In this document: positions 31,789 to 43,023 of the stretch, one piece after another
How the letters are laid out: each line of letters starts with the position of its first letter
How positions within the stretch are numbered: position 1 is the stretch's first letter
Assembly: GCF_026262505.1 (NCBI RefSeq)
Contig: NC_067206.1
Location: forward strand, 31,325,896-31,389,895
Source of the DNA: Trichomonas vaginalis G3
Lineage: Eukaryota; Parabasalia; Trichomonadida; Trichomonadidae
Reading direction: 5' to 3'
DNA: 64,000 nt
Translations under genes and position numbers: made by a program
Notes under the pieces: generated by a model
Seen by the model: only the letters and a program-made list of their open reading frames with translations
Database searches by the model: none
What the model was told of the DNA's origin: nothing

Positions 31789-32118
31789 AATTTTGGTTGT
31801 ACACCACTTGTATGTGCCGGATACCATTGTGTCAATTTTTTTCTGAAATTAACTTTAAAAGTACTAAGTAAGATCATGAGATATAGCAATATATGTTTAA
31901 ACCAACTTATATTTTGGTTGTACACCACTTGTATGTGCCGGATACCATTGTGTCAATTTTTTTCTGAAATTAACTTTAAAAGTACTAAGTAAGATCATGA
32001 GATATAGCAATATATGTTTAAACCAACTTATATTTTGGTTGTACACCACTTGTATGTGCCGGATACCATTGTGTCAATTTTTTTCTGAAATTAACTTTAA
32101 AAGTACTAAGTAAGATCA
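31789..32118. repeat. 121-base tandem repeat inside MULE-2 (2.7 copies)
   Basis: Units start at 31,795, 31,916 and 32,037 (TTTTGGTTGTACACCACTTG), virtually identical. They are subterminal in the element, a common place for MULE repeats. Confidence 0.85.
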
Positions 32119-32323
32119 TTTATTTTTGCATAATATAATGCCAATATGGTTTCTTTTGATTTTATTTCATTTATAAGCAAATCAGATTTACCCAAAAACT
32201 CCACTCCATAAGCGTTCATTTGCTAAATTAAAAAGTGACAATGGGCTAGTCTGTCCCTTTCTCCATTTACTTTCATGCAGTGAAAGTAAATCAACGTGAA
32301 CAAACAATTTATTCAAAACAAAT

Positions 32324-33340
32324 TTAATAAACATTTTCAAAACTCTTAATTGATTTCCTTTGTTCGAACTTTTGTCTAAGTCCTGAATGCTCATTCATAA
32401 CTCTTGCTCTGAATATAACAGGAGTGTTTGGATGGATTCTTACGCGTGCAATTGCAGCTTCTGTGTTGATTCTCTTCACGATAACAAGTCTTGCGAGTGA
32501 ATTTGGTGTTGCTGGATTCTCTTGAGATTTGATGTATGACATCATATCTGCGGCGCTTGCCCTTTCATCTGGATCGTAGACAAGGCTGTTCTTAACAAGC
32601 CATCCAATGATACCTTGTGGTTTAATGTCAATTTTCAGTTTGTTACTTTTGATATCGTGTAAGAACTGAAAATCACTTTTGTATTCAAATGGAAAACATG
32701 AAGCAGCCAATAAGTGGATTGTAATGCCAAAGGCCCAAATATCAGCCTTCATGCCATCGTAAGGCTTGTTTAAGAAGATTTCTGGAGCCATTAATTCTTG
32801 TGTTCCACAAACAGTTTTCAAATTTGATGACTTCTCTCTGCAAAATCCAAAGTCTATAAGCCTGGCGTGCATATCCTTGTCAAACATAATGTTTGCTGGC
32901 TTGATATCTCTATGGCTAATGCCTCTTTCATGAAGGTATATCAAAGCTCCGAGTATCTCGATTGCAATTCTGATCTGATCCTGCTGTGTCAAGAAGAACT
33001 TATTGTTGATGAAATTCTGCATGTCGCCGTTCTCCATGTACTCCATTATGATATAAATGAACTCTTGTGCATATACGATATCGTATACGTGAACAATATT
33101 GGGATGATTGATTCTTGATGTAATTCTAAGCTCATTCTCAACGTAAGTTAGAATTCCCATGTCTGCAGCTGTTTCTCTTTCGATAACTTTTATAGCAACT
33201 TTTTCTCCTGTCTTGCAATGATAAGCTAGATAAACTGTAGCGAAACCACCAGATCCGAGCTCTTTGTCGATAATGTATTTTCCAATCATCTTCCTAGAAG
33301 CTGTTGGAATTGTTTGCTTCCACATTGGGCTATTAGACAT
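32324..33340 (-). CDS. Ser/Thr protein kinase (CAMK/AMPK-like)
   Basis: 338 residues. The kinase domain spans about residues 20-270: LGSGGFATVYLAY (Gly loop), VAIKVIE (catalytic Lys), HPNIVHVYDI, SHRDIKPANIMF (HRD loop), IDFGFCRE (DFG), CGTQELMAPEIF (APE) and DIWAFGITIHLLAA (subdomain IX). All catalytic residues are present. The C-terminal extension of about 70 residues is basic and contains an NSLARLVIVKRINTEAAIAR helix seen in many trichomonad CAMK-like kinases. Substrate unknown. It ends 66 bases from the MULE-2 end, with no damage to the frame. Confidence 0.9.
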   Translation of the reverse strand: MSNSPMWKQTIPTASRKMIGKYIIDKELGSGGFATVYLAYHCKTGEKVAIKVIERETAADMGILTYVENELRITSRINHPNIVHVYDIVYAQEFIYIIMEYMENGDMQNFINNKFFLTQQDQIRIAIEILGALIYLHERGISHRDIKPANIMFDKDMHARLIDFGFCREKSSNLKTVCGTQELMAPEIFLNKPYDGMKADIWAFGITIHLLAASCFPFEYKSDFQFLHDIKSNKLKIDIKPQGIIGWLVKNSLVYDPDERASAADMMSYIKSQENPATPNSLARLVIVKRINTEAAIARVRIHPNTPVIFRARVMNEHSGLRQKFEQRKSIKSFENVY

Positions 33341-34694
33341 CTAAATATAATAATTTTAAAATTTCAATGTATTAAAAATTCAATATGATATCATAAAAAC
33401 TATTTCAATATATCGCAAGTGGTCATTTGCAGTAAGACTTGCTTCATTCATTGCGAGGAGTACTTTGATTAAAACATAATTATTTTGAGGGTTTACTTTT
33501 GAGAAAATAAGTAGTTTATATTTTCAATTTGAATGATTTTTAATTACATTGAGGAAGTATTGAATATTTGATTTTAAAGATTTAATCACTGGGGTGCATA
33601 CCTCATTCTCAGCATCATTTTCTCAATGACCCATCTAAGACACAGAAAATCTTTTGAAATTAAAAAAAAATATTGGTAATGCAACTTAGCCTGGAGATTC
33701 AGCATGGATTGATATTATTTTCGATAGTAAAATATTGATAAAGGATTCTTATTCAAATAAGATTTTCGATATGACATTTTGAATTGGAAAATTTTAAAAG
33801 CTCTATAAATAATAAGTAAAATCAGTATTTGATTATCGGATTTTCTATTGGCGTGTTTACTTTCAATTTCGTTTTCTGAGAATTAGAATTGCTCAAATTA
33901 AAAATTAGATATTTGAATTCTAAATAATGATTGCAAGGAATTCTCTTTTATTTTAATATTTTACTTTTGAATAATTTATGATGATTATATTTTTGAATTA
34001 TGATTGTCAATATTTGATAACTATTCAAATGTGATATTTCTATTAAATGGGTTTATATTGTCTTGTATTAGATAATGAAAGGTTTGTTTTACAGGCGACC
34101 TATCGTTCTGTGGAATTTTGAAAGGGCTTTTTTTCAGCAATCATCCATATAATTTGAACTACGAATGGTGTTTACATGTGAATATTTATTCAGACCAGTC
34201 ATATCGGAAAATTCGTGATTTTCCTCTCAATTTCAAATTTTGCAATTTTAATGTATTTATATCATCTCATGTATTTGGAGAAGAAATTTCACGAGTTACT
34301 TTTGAAAATGTTTTTAAAACATTTTAAATTTGAAATAATTGCAGAAATAAATAAAACCATCCACTCACTCAGATTTATTTGATGCTATAAATCTAATTGA
34401 ATTTTCAAATTTGACATCAATCTGAAATGAAATTGCTAGTAAGCATAATAATCTTTCAAAATCCATGTACTGATCTATAATACTGCATAGAATTTAATGA
34501 TTATTCTTTGAATAATTAAATCCTATACCGAGACAAGATTTCCGGCGTTTCCAATTTTTTTTTAATTTTTGAAATTTAAATCTTATATTGAGACGCTTAT
34601 ACGACTTGAGTAGATATTTCAAAGATAAATATTTTAATTTTCGATTGAAACAAGTCTTGATATGACGAATGCTCTGTTAGTTATTTCTCTAATA
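33341..34694. other. A+T-rich spacer between kinase and bacterial fragment
   Basis: No supported gene. A short frame at 34,118-34,327 (TTG start) is not recognised. Confidence 0.45.
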
Positions 34695-34918
34695 TCTGTA
34701 CACCGGGGGAGAGTTGTCCTTCCACCGACCAGTCGTGTGGCAGGTCGAACCGACGCCAGTCTTTTTCTTGATAGTTGGGTCTTGCCATCAGCGAGTCGTC
34801 GGCGAGACGGAACAGCCAGCCTTTCGTTCATCTTGGCAGGCTTTACAAACGATACTTGCGCTGCCATCTCCACGATGGTTGCGGCGCACAACATTATCAG
34901 GGTAAATATACGTTTCAT
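34695..34918 (-). pseudogene. 5' part of a bacterial GH2 beta-galactosidase gene
   Basis: Starts with a bacterial signal peptide MKRIFTLIMLCAATIVEMAAQ. A second frame then reads GWLFRLADDSLMARPNYQEK followed by WRRFDLPHDWSVEGQLSPG, the hallmark N-terminus of GH2 beta-galactosidases of Bacteroidetes. The frame shifts by one base near 34,823-34,826 (a run of three A). The gene is cut off at the left edge of the island after about 75 codons. It lies 28 bases downstream of the GH30 gene, as in a polysaccharide-utilisation operon. Confidence 0.75.
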
Positions 34919-34946
34919 AAGTGGTTGAGTTTATATACGATTGTGG

Positions 34947-36417
34947 TTACACTTTGGGGTTCCAGCAGGATTTGCTGGTCACTTCGAGGGTTGTCGGAAC
35001 AAGTTGCTTGGCAGCAGTAGTGGTGTAGAGGGTCACTTGTGAGGGTTTTGCCATCCATCCTTGGTGAGACTCGTTCAAGCGAATGCCTTTGTCTGAGAGA
35101 TTGCTCATCACCGTGACGATCTCACTGCCGTCGGGCGAAATCCACGACAAACCGAAGAAGTCGCGCGACTCGTCGTAGGTCATACTCAGGCGTTGGTATC
35201 CGGGACGGATGAAGCGGCTGTAATTTCCCAAAACCCACAACGAGTGTGTGACAGCGTAGGTTCCTTCCTCTCTGATGTCGCCCCACTCGCCGGCTGCGGG
35301 AGTGAGGGAGATGAGGAGAAAACGATTTTTGTGTCCATAGTGCGGTATGTCCATTGCCGTCCAGAAACTCCACGAGGTGACGTTTGCCACGGTCACGTCG
35401 TTGTGTATCACTTTGGACAGATACATGGCAATGTCCATTTCGGTGGCTTTGTCGTTCCCTGGATATTCTTCGGTCTAGTATCCGTCGCCCAACATGCTCC
35501 ATTCGCTCTGCCACAATTCCAGTATGTGACCTTGGGCGGCAGTCGCCACAGCGGCTCGTACGTGTCTCAGGCCTTCATGCTCTGTGGTCCAGTAGCTGTG
35601 GCCGCAGATGAGGGGGCTGACGTGTGACAGATTGCCGATGTAGTCTGGCGAGTCGTCGGTGAAGAAATCGGCTATCACGTTGCTCCTTCCCACGTCTCCT
35701 TTCGACTTGTAGAGGAATTCCCAGTCACCCGCTTCGCCGGGCAGGATGGTGATCTCGAGGTTGCGGGCTGTCAATGCGCGGTCGAGACTGCGAATGAGCC
35801 GGGCGGCTTCGGCATTTTGCCACCCGCTGCCTTCCTATCCGCTCTCCCAGTTGTGTTGGAGTTCGTTGATGGGAGAGATGTGCGTGACGGGATAGCCCGT
35901 TTTCACATACATGGCAGCCACATCGGCAAGATAGTCGGCAAAAGCGTCGTAGGCGTCGGCTTTGAGGTTTGCCTTTCCACCGTTGAATGAAAGACCCTTA
36001 CCGTTGAGCATCAGGTGTACGGGTGGCGTGTTGCTGAACAATACGATCGATGGACAGCCCATCGTCCTTGCTTGTTGCAGGAAATATCGTTGTCCCTCGC
36101 AGCGTGTCGGGTCCCATTGCAGATTGGCGTCGAGGTAGGAATCTGCCCTTCGGGTCGGGTTGCTGATGCCGGAGGCATCACCTTGTGAGGCAGTGCCTCC
36201 TCCGGCATTGGTACGCCACATACTCAACCCTATGCCTTGCGGTTTGCCATCGGTCAGTGCTGTGGAAAACAACAGCCAGCTGATTGATTCGTGTTGTCGG
36301 GTCCAGTATTTTCCCACAAAGTCGGTCATCCAGCAGTCCGAAGCCCCGATGCCCCGCATGGTCTGAAATCGTTGCGAAGTGTCGATGGTCACTGCCTTCT
36401 CGACACTGGCAAAGCTT
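34947..36417 (-). pseudogene. Bacterial GH30-family glycosidase, decayed
   Basis: One continuous frame of about 490 codons with two in-frame stops (35,835-35,837 and 35,475-35,477). It begins within the mature protein (SFASVEKAVTIDTSQRFQTM, GIGASDCW), so the signal peptide is missing. The catalytic acid/base region HISPINELQHNW and the nucleophile region LELWQSEWSMLG are recognisable, as is PLICGHSYWTT. This matches the GH30 endo-beta-1,6-galactanase/glucanase-like proteins of Bacteroides and Prevotella. Linkage to a GH2 beta-galactosidase suggests a galactan-degradation locus in the donor. Confidence 0.8.
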
Positions 36418-36875
36418 ATTCAATCTCGCTGAAATTATTCGAAAATTTTAACGTCATTTGTTGGGAAAAGAATATGTGATGAATTCTGATTTTAAATGTA
36501 TTATAATAACCAAACAATAAGATTTCCATGAGTTTTGATGATAATAAATTTTTTGAAAAATTCACTATTTGGTTGGCGCTTTGCGCTGAAAATAGATTTA
36601 ACATTTGAATGTAAGTATCCCTATTCAGATATTTTTGATAGAAAATATGAATAATTCATAAATATGCTATTTTAACTTTTATCTATCGTCATGAAATGCA
36701 ATAAACCCAACAATGTAAACAAAGCTAATTTGCAACAGAATGTTGCTGTAATTCAATTTTTATCAAATTTATTCATAGGATTTGCTTTATAACCATTAGG
36801 AGGTAAAAAAAAGGCAATCCCGAGAAAACACTAACTTTGTCTCAAAAATTATGGAAGAATTTAAAATAATTTTTT
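36418..36875. other. Spacer between bacterial island and ankyrin gene
   Basis: A+T-rich; nothing recognised. Confidence 0.4.
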
Positions 36876-37829
36876 TTACAATTTACAATCATGATTCCTC
36901 AAAATATCAGCAACTTTATAGTTTTCTCTGATTAATGCACAAGCCAATGGAGTTGCGTCTTCATAATCTTTTTCATTCTTTAGTGTCTCAGGGAGAGATA
37001 ACAGGTATTCGCAAATTTCGGGTTGCTCATTTAATGCAGCGATGTGAAGAGCGGTCAATCCTGTTGCTGTTTTTGAGTTGACGTCAATGAATTTTAATGC
37101 GAACTTAACTCCTTCCAAGCTGCTTGTTTGAGCAAATTTGTGTAGAATATTATGATCAAAGTCGTCTTTGCATTGTATATCTGCACCAAACTTGTGTAAT
37201 AATTCAACAAGTGCCAAATTTCCCTGGGATGCGGAAATTAAAACTAAGTTTGGATGTAAGTTACTTGAATGACGAATGTCGCATATTCCATCTTCAACTG
37301 CATATTTGATTGATACTTCATCTCCTTCAGCGACGGCGTCTTGGAGAATTTCATAAAATATTGGAACGTTTTCTGGGACTTTGGTCAATCTTTTTAGGTT
37401 CTGTAAATTTTCTTCTGAGGTTCTTGACTGTAAAGCTTTTTGAGAGGATTTCTGGGCTTTAGGCGAAGATTCCTCACCCGATATATTTTGTTGTTTTGAA
37501 TCTTGGGTCTCGGTATAACGTGTTTTGATTAAGGTAATAGCTTCGCGTAAAATATTGATATTTAACAGCTTTGAAATGATTTCAATAAGAGTGAAAACGT
37601 TACTCATTCTTGTTCCATATGTGAGCTTGGCATGCTGTATAATTTCTAATTTGGCGGAGTCATCAAAACACTTGTTAATGTGTTTGGACATTTTCGAAAA
37701 TTTTTTAATATCCAACTCGCAAAGTTTTAATAATTGTCCCAACTGCTCAGCCGTACGTAATTCATAAAATTCTTTATTATCATACCATTCATCGATTCTC
37801 TGTGAGTAATACTGGAGATCAATAGTCAT
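36876..37829 (-). CDS. Ankyrin-repeat protein of trichomonad type
   Basis: 317 residues. The N-terminal 110 residues are helical (LRTAEQLGQLLKLCELDIKK), a layout common in trichomonad ankyrin proteins, followed by a Ser/Gln/Lys-rich linker. The C-terminal part has about four ankyrin repeats from residue 175: NLVLISASQGNLALVELLHK, HNILHKFAQTSSLEGVKFAL, GLTALHIAALNEQPEICEYL and a last DATPLACALIRENYKVADIL. No enzymatic domain. Probably a cytosolic protein-interaction module. A TCATT Inr-like box lies 23 bases before the ATG. Confidence 0.85.
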   Translation of the reverse strand: MTIDLQYYSQRIDEWYDNKEFYELRTAEQLGQLLKLCELDIKKFSKMSKHINKCFDDSAKLEIIQHAKLTYGTRMSNVFTLIEIISKLLNINILREAITLIKTRYTETQDSKQQNISGEESSPKAQKSSQKALQSRTSEENLQNLKRLTKVPENVPIFYEILQDAVAEGDEVSIKYAVEDGICDIRHSSNLHPNLVLISASQGNLALVELLHKFGADIQCKDDFDHNILHKFAQTSSLEGVKFALKFIDVNSKTATGLTALHIAALNEQPEICEYLLSLPETLKNEKDYEDATPLACALIRENYKVADILRNHDCKL

Positions 37830-37852
37830 AATGATTTTACGACTTTCACTTC

Positions 37853-37857
37853 AATGA
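37853..37857 (-). promoter_or_regulatory. Inr-like TCATT box, ankyrin gene
   Basis: Minus-strand match to TCA-Py-(T/A), 23 bases before the start. Confidence 0.4.
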
Positions 37858-40080
37858 AAAAAAAAGCATAAGATTTGATAAGTTCTAGATACTTATTTGC
37901 CTATTTGACATAAAATATAAGAATATGAAAATCGTATTGCGACTATTTTTTTTCCTCAATAAATTTTTAATTTTTTCAAATTATTGTAAGTTTTCCTTGT
38001 ATGGAAAGGATTATCACATACTCAGAAACATTTATGTTATTATTAACTCTGGAAAATCTTGATTAAAAATAATTCGAGTCAATTGGATTTCAAATTACTG
38101 TATTCATATATTTCATTGAATTTGGTTAAACACTTTTCATAAGCAGAAATGTATTTATTACTTCTCATATATAAATTTTTCAAAATGCCAATTTTGTTTT
38201 TGAATCAGTATGGATAAGACGAATGTCAAGAGAAATATATAATGTATATTTATATAAAAAGTCTATAAAATGTTGTATGAACTAAAAATGCTTCGCTTTG
38301 GAAAGAAATTGTAATTAATATTTTAATGAGTTATTTAATTATCAAAATAAGTCATTACGTTATAATTAAACTTTCATGTCTTATCTTAATGATATGAATT
38401 TTAATTTTCAATTTTTTTACAATTTCGTATTCAATGGTTTTATAATGGAAAATAGCTTGAATTGGGGAGTCACGGTGTATCACCTTCAGTGTACTTTATT
38501 TGAAATGGTAGTCTGATCTATATTCGAGATGTGATCTCTTTGTTAATTGAATGAAAAGTGTCAGGATACATCTTAATTTTTCAATCAAAAAATAAATAAT
38601 TTGTTAACTTTCTGATCCAAATTTTTTCAATCAAAGAATGATTGTATCACTTGGCAAAGACCATCAGAGATATATTTTTAACATTATCTTTAAGATTTAA
38701 TTTAAATAGAAGAAGTTTTATCATATTTATTCAAATAAGAAGGAGAATTCGATTAAATCTAAAAAGGAATTTAGAATATGAGAATATCATCTTATCGCCA
38801 ATTATATATCAATTCAATAGATTCAATCTCTCAGCACTATGTTATATAGAAGAATGAATTTAATATGAATGCAATTAAAGCTTTTTATCATTATTCTGCA
38901 ATGATTTCCGAAAATTCAACACAGCTCATTATTACCGTGTGTCCAAAATGATCTTATACTTGAAATTCGCTTTAAAATGACTGGCCTACTTTCTTATTTC
39001 GGTTGAATAAAGACAATAGAATTCGGTGAGTATTCAATTTGAACTGCCGAAAACTTTACATGTAAAGTGGATTTGAATTGGCAGATTATTGATCCTTTCA
39101 ATAAATGTGTTGGCTGATCAAAACAAATTATCTCTGACGTTGAATAGTTAATAAGTTTAAGATATAATTTATAAAAAATATAAAATTGAAGGGGATCCAC
39201 TTCGTTGTCAGTGTTAATTATAATTCTAAATACTCTATGAATAAACAGATATGTTTTTATCTGATTCATAGTGAAAATCTGAAATTGTCAAAAATAAAAA
39301 TTGCAAAAAAGGCATTTTAGTCATTGAACCAGTAAGCATGCAAAATGCAGATTTTTTAAAAAATTAATAGGTCGAATAGATAAAATCATGAAAATTTGAC
39401 TCTGTTCAATTTTCGTGGTTTAAAAATTCTATAATGTGAAATTATATGAAGGAATAAATTGGTAGTGTTTTGCAATCACATTTGGTTACAAAATTGAATG
39501 CAATAAAATTTGACATATTTCAAATTCCGGAACGGAGGTTTTATAAATAAAAAGTCATTAGAGAATATGTAAATTTACCAAAGCTTTGAATTGAATGAAA
39601 AATGTAGTTTTGAAAAATAGTGACCTGCCGCAAGAAAATTAGTACAATAGAAAAAAATTGAAATACTGGTGAATGATGTATAGTAAAATAACTTTCATAA
39701 TGAGAAATTACTTATATTATTATATCCTTCAATTTCAAATTTAAATAGTATCGTATTGCCAACCTATAAATTCAATTATATAATAAAAATTGAAAGGATT
39801 TCACAATTTCAAAAATTCAAAATGGATCTTATTATTGAGATACATCGTTGACCAATTATATCTTTGATATATAAAGTTGCAATATATCTAATAATTATCA
39901 GTTGTCATTTTTGAATAATGGATTCTTTTGAATGCGATTTTACAATTCCTTTCAAAATATTATTTACAAATAATTGTTTTCTTGTAAAATATGAATCATA
40001 AAAACAATAATTTTAGAATTTATTTGTGGAGGGTCAGAAGCGGTTTGAAGTATTGAAACATTTGTCAGAAATTATTAAGC
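37858..40080. other. 2.2-kb A+T-rich spacer
   Basis: No gene, RNA or clear repeat seen; short frames are low-complexity. Confidence 0.5.
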
Positions 40081-40192
40081 ATGAGGTATGGAACGTCTCA
40101 GAGGCAAAGCAGCAAAAAGTTTCACAAGCCGAAGGCTAAGTGGTCTCCCGAAGAGGACAAACTATTGATCAGTGCTGTTGAAGCTAATGGAC

Positions 40193-40202
40193 CAACCAAG
40201 TG
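40193..40202. repeat. Target-site duplication, left (CAACCAAGTG)
   Basis: Ten bases repeated exactly at 42,541-42,550 on the other side of the element. Confidence 0.9.
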
Positions 40203-42540
40203 GGGTCATTATTGATTTTGTAATTTAATCGTCGTCGTTATCGATTTTGTAATTTAATCGTTATCGTCTTTTTCTAAACGTGCATTTTTTGCTTTCGGAG
40301 CTATTGAACATACATTGGCCCTTACCAGCAATTGAAAACTATTTTTCATTATCAACAATTACATTACTCCGAGTTATTCATCAATCAATGAAAATCGATA
40401 TATAGTCCATACTTCAATTTACAATATTGGCAAGTCCGATTTCACTTGGCATATTTAACTCATATAGAAAAACCAGTTGGAATCGGCAAAATTATCTTTA
40501 ATTCCATACATAAGAAAAAAAATTATAAAGTTCTTCAATAATAGCAAACTAATAGTTTAAATAGATTTACAAGTATCGCCCATCTACTTTTGATATAATT
40601 CACATATTAAATGTAGAAAACTGGTTTAAAATAAATATTTCAAAAGTTCGAAAACGATTTATGAAAAAATAACGTGATGACATTTACTAAATTTGCTCTG
40701 TATTAAAGTATCGATGATAGAAAGAGCATATTTTGTAAATATTTCAAAAATATTTAAAAGTCGGAGAAATTGTATTGTAATGTACTATAATTATGTTACA
40801 AATCCGATTTAATACTAATCCTTCGCTATTGAAGTTGTTTTGAGAAGGATATTCTCTAAATTCTTGATAAATCTTTAAAATCTAGAGTAATCGTTTTGTA
40901 AACTTAACAAAACTAAAATGTATACCAATAGATTGGCATTTTCTACGTTTTCAAAGTGAGAGAGTGTAAATTCTTTTTTTTTATCCTATTAAGGTTTTTA
41001 AAAAATTTATTTAACAATAGGATGTTTAACACTAATTTTTTAAGGACTTCGACTTTAGCATCACATAAATATGTTATTTTCTATATTAAAACGTAATTTT
41101 GGTGGTCTTAGAATAGAAAAATATGCAATATTCGTGGAGATAATGAGGGTTCTTAAACATGTTCTTAAAAATAAATAAAATAATACAAATCTTTATTCAA
41201 TCTTTTGATATTGTTGGTCCTCTCTTTGTGAAAATACTTAACTTCAAAGAGTATTATGTTTTACCTAGTGAGGACCTTAAGTTTGCAAAAACATAATAAA
41301 AGTAAAATAAAAAAGATCTGATTTATCACAAAACTTTGAGTATTATAGGATTTAATATATTTTCTTAGTAGATTATATGATTTAGTTTCTTAAAATCTAA
41401 AGTATTTCTTGAGGAAAATATAAATTGAAATTCAAAAAGTAAAAAAATGTAAACAAATCAAATTTTAAATGGACCAAATGTTGATTTTTCATTCGTTTTC
41501 TCATTATCGAAAAAAATTTGGAAAGCTAAGAAGTCAATAACAAGTTATATAATACAACAAAACCCATCGGATATGTTTTCATCAAATAGTCTCCTAGATT
41601 TGTTATGAAATTAAAATATCATGATATTTTAAGGGCTTTTGATTTCAATATTAGAATTATTCAGTTATATCGTGCTAATATCAATTGCTTTATACAATTA
41701 ATCGTTTACAAGCTGCAAAAATCGAACAATAATTTGACTTTGTAAAAAAAGTGCGTCATTTTTATTCGTTATACTTACAAAATGTAAACATTACGAGAAA
41801 CATTTACATTTGTAAATGTAACAAGTAAAGTTGTATCGCATAATTTGACTTTGTAAAAAAAGTGCGTCATTTTTATTCGTTATACTTACAAAATGTAAAC
41901 ATTACGAGAAACATTTACATTTGTAAATGTAACAAGTAAAGTTGTATCGCATAATTTGACTTTGTAAAAAAAGTGCGTCATTTTTATTCGTTATACTTAC
42001 AAAATGTAAACATTACGAGAAACATTTACATTTGTAAATGTAACAAGTAAATACATCAGATTTAAATTGTAAATGTAGTTTATCTCTCTCATCTCCTTTT
42101 TAAAAGGTATTACATACATACGAACGCATGGGTCACTCAATAATTAGCGTGATAATAATTGAGGATAGACTGTAATCGTAATTTTATTTTTGGACTTATA
42201 TTTCGACATTTTGAAGTCGCTTGAAAGTCTTGCAAATGATTAAATTTGGAAAATTTGACCTAAGTCTGCATTATTTTGATGACTTAAACAATTCTATAAA
42301 TCTGTTTTCCTAAAAATTTAAAAAGATATAATTTCAATTTCCCTAAATTTATGTAATTCATATATCACCAAAATATTTGGACTGCATTTCGTTTGTCTGC
42401 ACCTAATTAAAGTCTAAATACCAATTAATTTTGGAGTTGCATTGCTTTTAATGTAAAAATGCACGTTTAGAAAAAGACGATAACGATTAAATTACAAAAT
42501 CGATAACGACGACGATTAAATTACAAAATCGATAACCTCT
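40203..42540. mobile_element. Non-autonomous TIR element, copy 1 (MULE-like, 2,338 bp)
   Basis: TIRs of about 87 bases (40,203-40,289 and 42,454-42,540), nearly perfect apart from the outer 15 (GGGTCATTATTGATTTT against AGAGGTTATCGATTTT). They contain a short internal repeat of TTTTGTAATTTAATCG. The 10-bp target duplication indicates the Mutator superfamily. No transposase frame. A second copy lies at 46,968-48,912. Confidence 0.9.
41730..42053. repeat. 111-base tandem repeat, three copies
   Basis: Starts with TAATTTGACTTTGTAAAAAA at 41,730, 41,841 and 41,952; includes the self-complementary ACATTTACATTTGTAAATGT. The second copy of the element has only two units. Confidence 0.9.
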
Positions 42541-42550
42541 CAACCAAGTG
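42541..42550. repeat. Target-site duplication, right (CAACCAAGTG)
   Basis: Matches 40,193-40,202. Confidence 0.9.
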
Positions 42551-43023
42551 GGATCAAATTGCAAAGAATATTGAAGGAAGAACAGGAAAGCAATGCCGTG
42601 AAAGATGGCTTGCTAACTTGGATCCAAAAATTAATAGTAGCCCATTTACAAGAGATGAAGACGAACTAATTATACATTTGCACGGAAAATATGGAAATCA
42701 ATGGAAAAAGATCTCAGGATTCATTATAGGAAGAACTGATATTGCCATTAAGAACCGATGGCGGTCCTTACGAAGAAAAATGCTTTGCATCGAAAACTAC
42801 AATAGTAGCAAGAATTCTGATTCAACCTCTCTTGACATCGACGAGTTGCTCAACTCACTCCATGGATTACATTCTAATGACTTGAATATTTATTCCTTCA
42901 ATGAAAATGAAATTGATTTTATGTTTAATGAATTCATCTGACCACATTTTGATATATAATGTTGAATAAATTGTAGATTAATCTATAGTTCTTCCAAGTA
43001 AACAAAAATGGATACGGCAAACC

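Larger units (their letters stand above)
29981..32257 (-). mobile_element. MULE-2, near-complete Mutator-like element
   Basis: The 28-base TIRs at 29,981-30,008 and 32,230-32,257 match at 26 positions (outer sequence GGGACAAACTCGCCC and GGGACAGACTAGCCC; inner CATTGTCACTTTTT). They enclose one transposase gene and a 121-base tandem repeat. I see no clear 9-11 base target duplication, so ends may have been altered after insertion. Its right end is only 66 bases from the kinase gene at 32,324. Confidence 0.75.
34695..36417 (-). other. Captured Bacteroidales-like DNA segment (GH30 plus start of GH2)
   Basis: A sharply bounded island of about 1.72 kb with much higher G+C than the flanks. It holds two same-strand genes of bacterial type separated by 28 bases, an operon-like layout. 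Edges are near 34,695 and 36,417, where sequence changes abruptly to A+T-rich host DNA. No target duplication or transposon end is seen. Both genes are decayed, which argues for integration in the eukaryotic genome rather than live contamination. Confidence 0.75.
40081..42941 (+). pseudogene. R2R3 Myb gene 3, split by a 2.34-kb transposon
   Basis: The first 41 codons (40,081-40,203) read MRYGTSQRQSSKKFHKPKAK and WSPEEDKLLISAVEANGPTK. The rest (42,542-42,941) continues with WDQIAKNIEGRTGKQCRERW, then the second repeat PFTRDEDELIIHLHGKYGNQ, WKKISGFIIGRTDIAIKNRW and an acidic tail. The element at 40,203-42,540 sits inside repeat 1 and duplicates the ten bases CAACCAAGTG. Outside the insertion both parts are undamaged, so the disruption is recent or one allele may be empty. 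As it stands it encodes no full Myb protein; the distal part could make a one-repeat protein. Confidence 0.85.

Noticed and set aside
34118-34327. 69-codon frame
   Set aside because: TTG start, no recognisable domain, no initiator box.
34695-36417. Bacterial island as plain contamination
   Set aside because: Two in-frame stops, a frameshift and abrupt A+T-rich junctions on both sides favour integrated, decaying DNA; reads over the junctions would settle it.
34634-36423. Plus-strand open frames across the bacterial island
   Set aside because: They are antisense shadows of the G+C-rich GH30/GH2 genes.
38642-39269. Two short frames
   Set aside because: Ile/Asn/Phe-rich low-complexity translations without initiator boxes.
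40203-42540. The insertion in the Myb gene as a spliceosomal intron
   Set aside because: It starts GGG rather than GT, lacks the trichomonad branch/3' motif at its end, has long TIRs and a 10-bp duplication.
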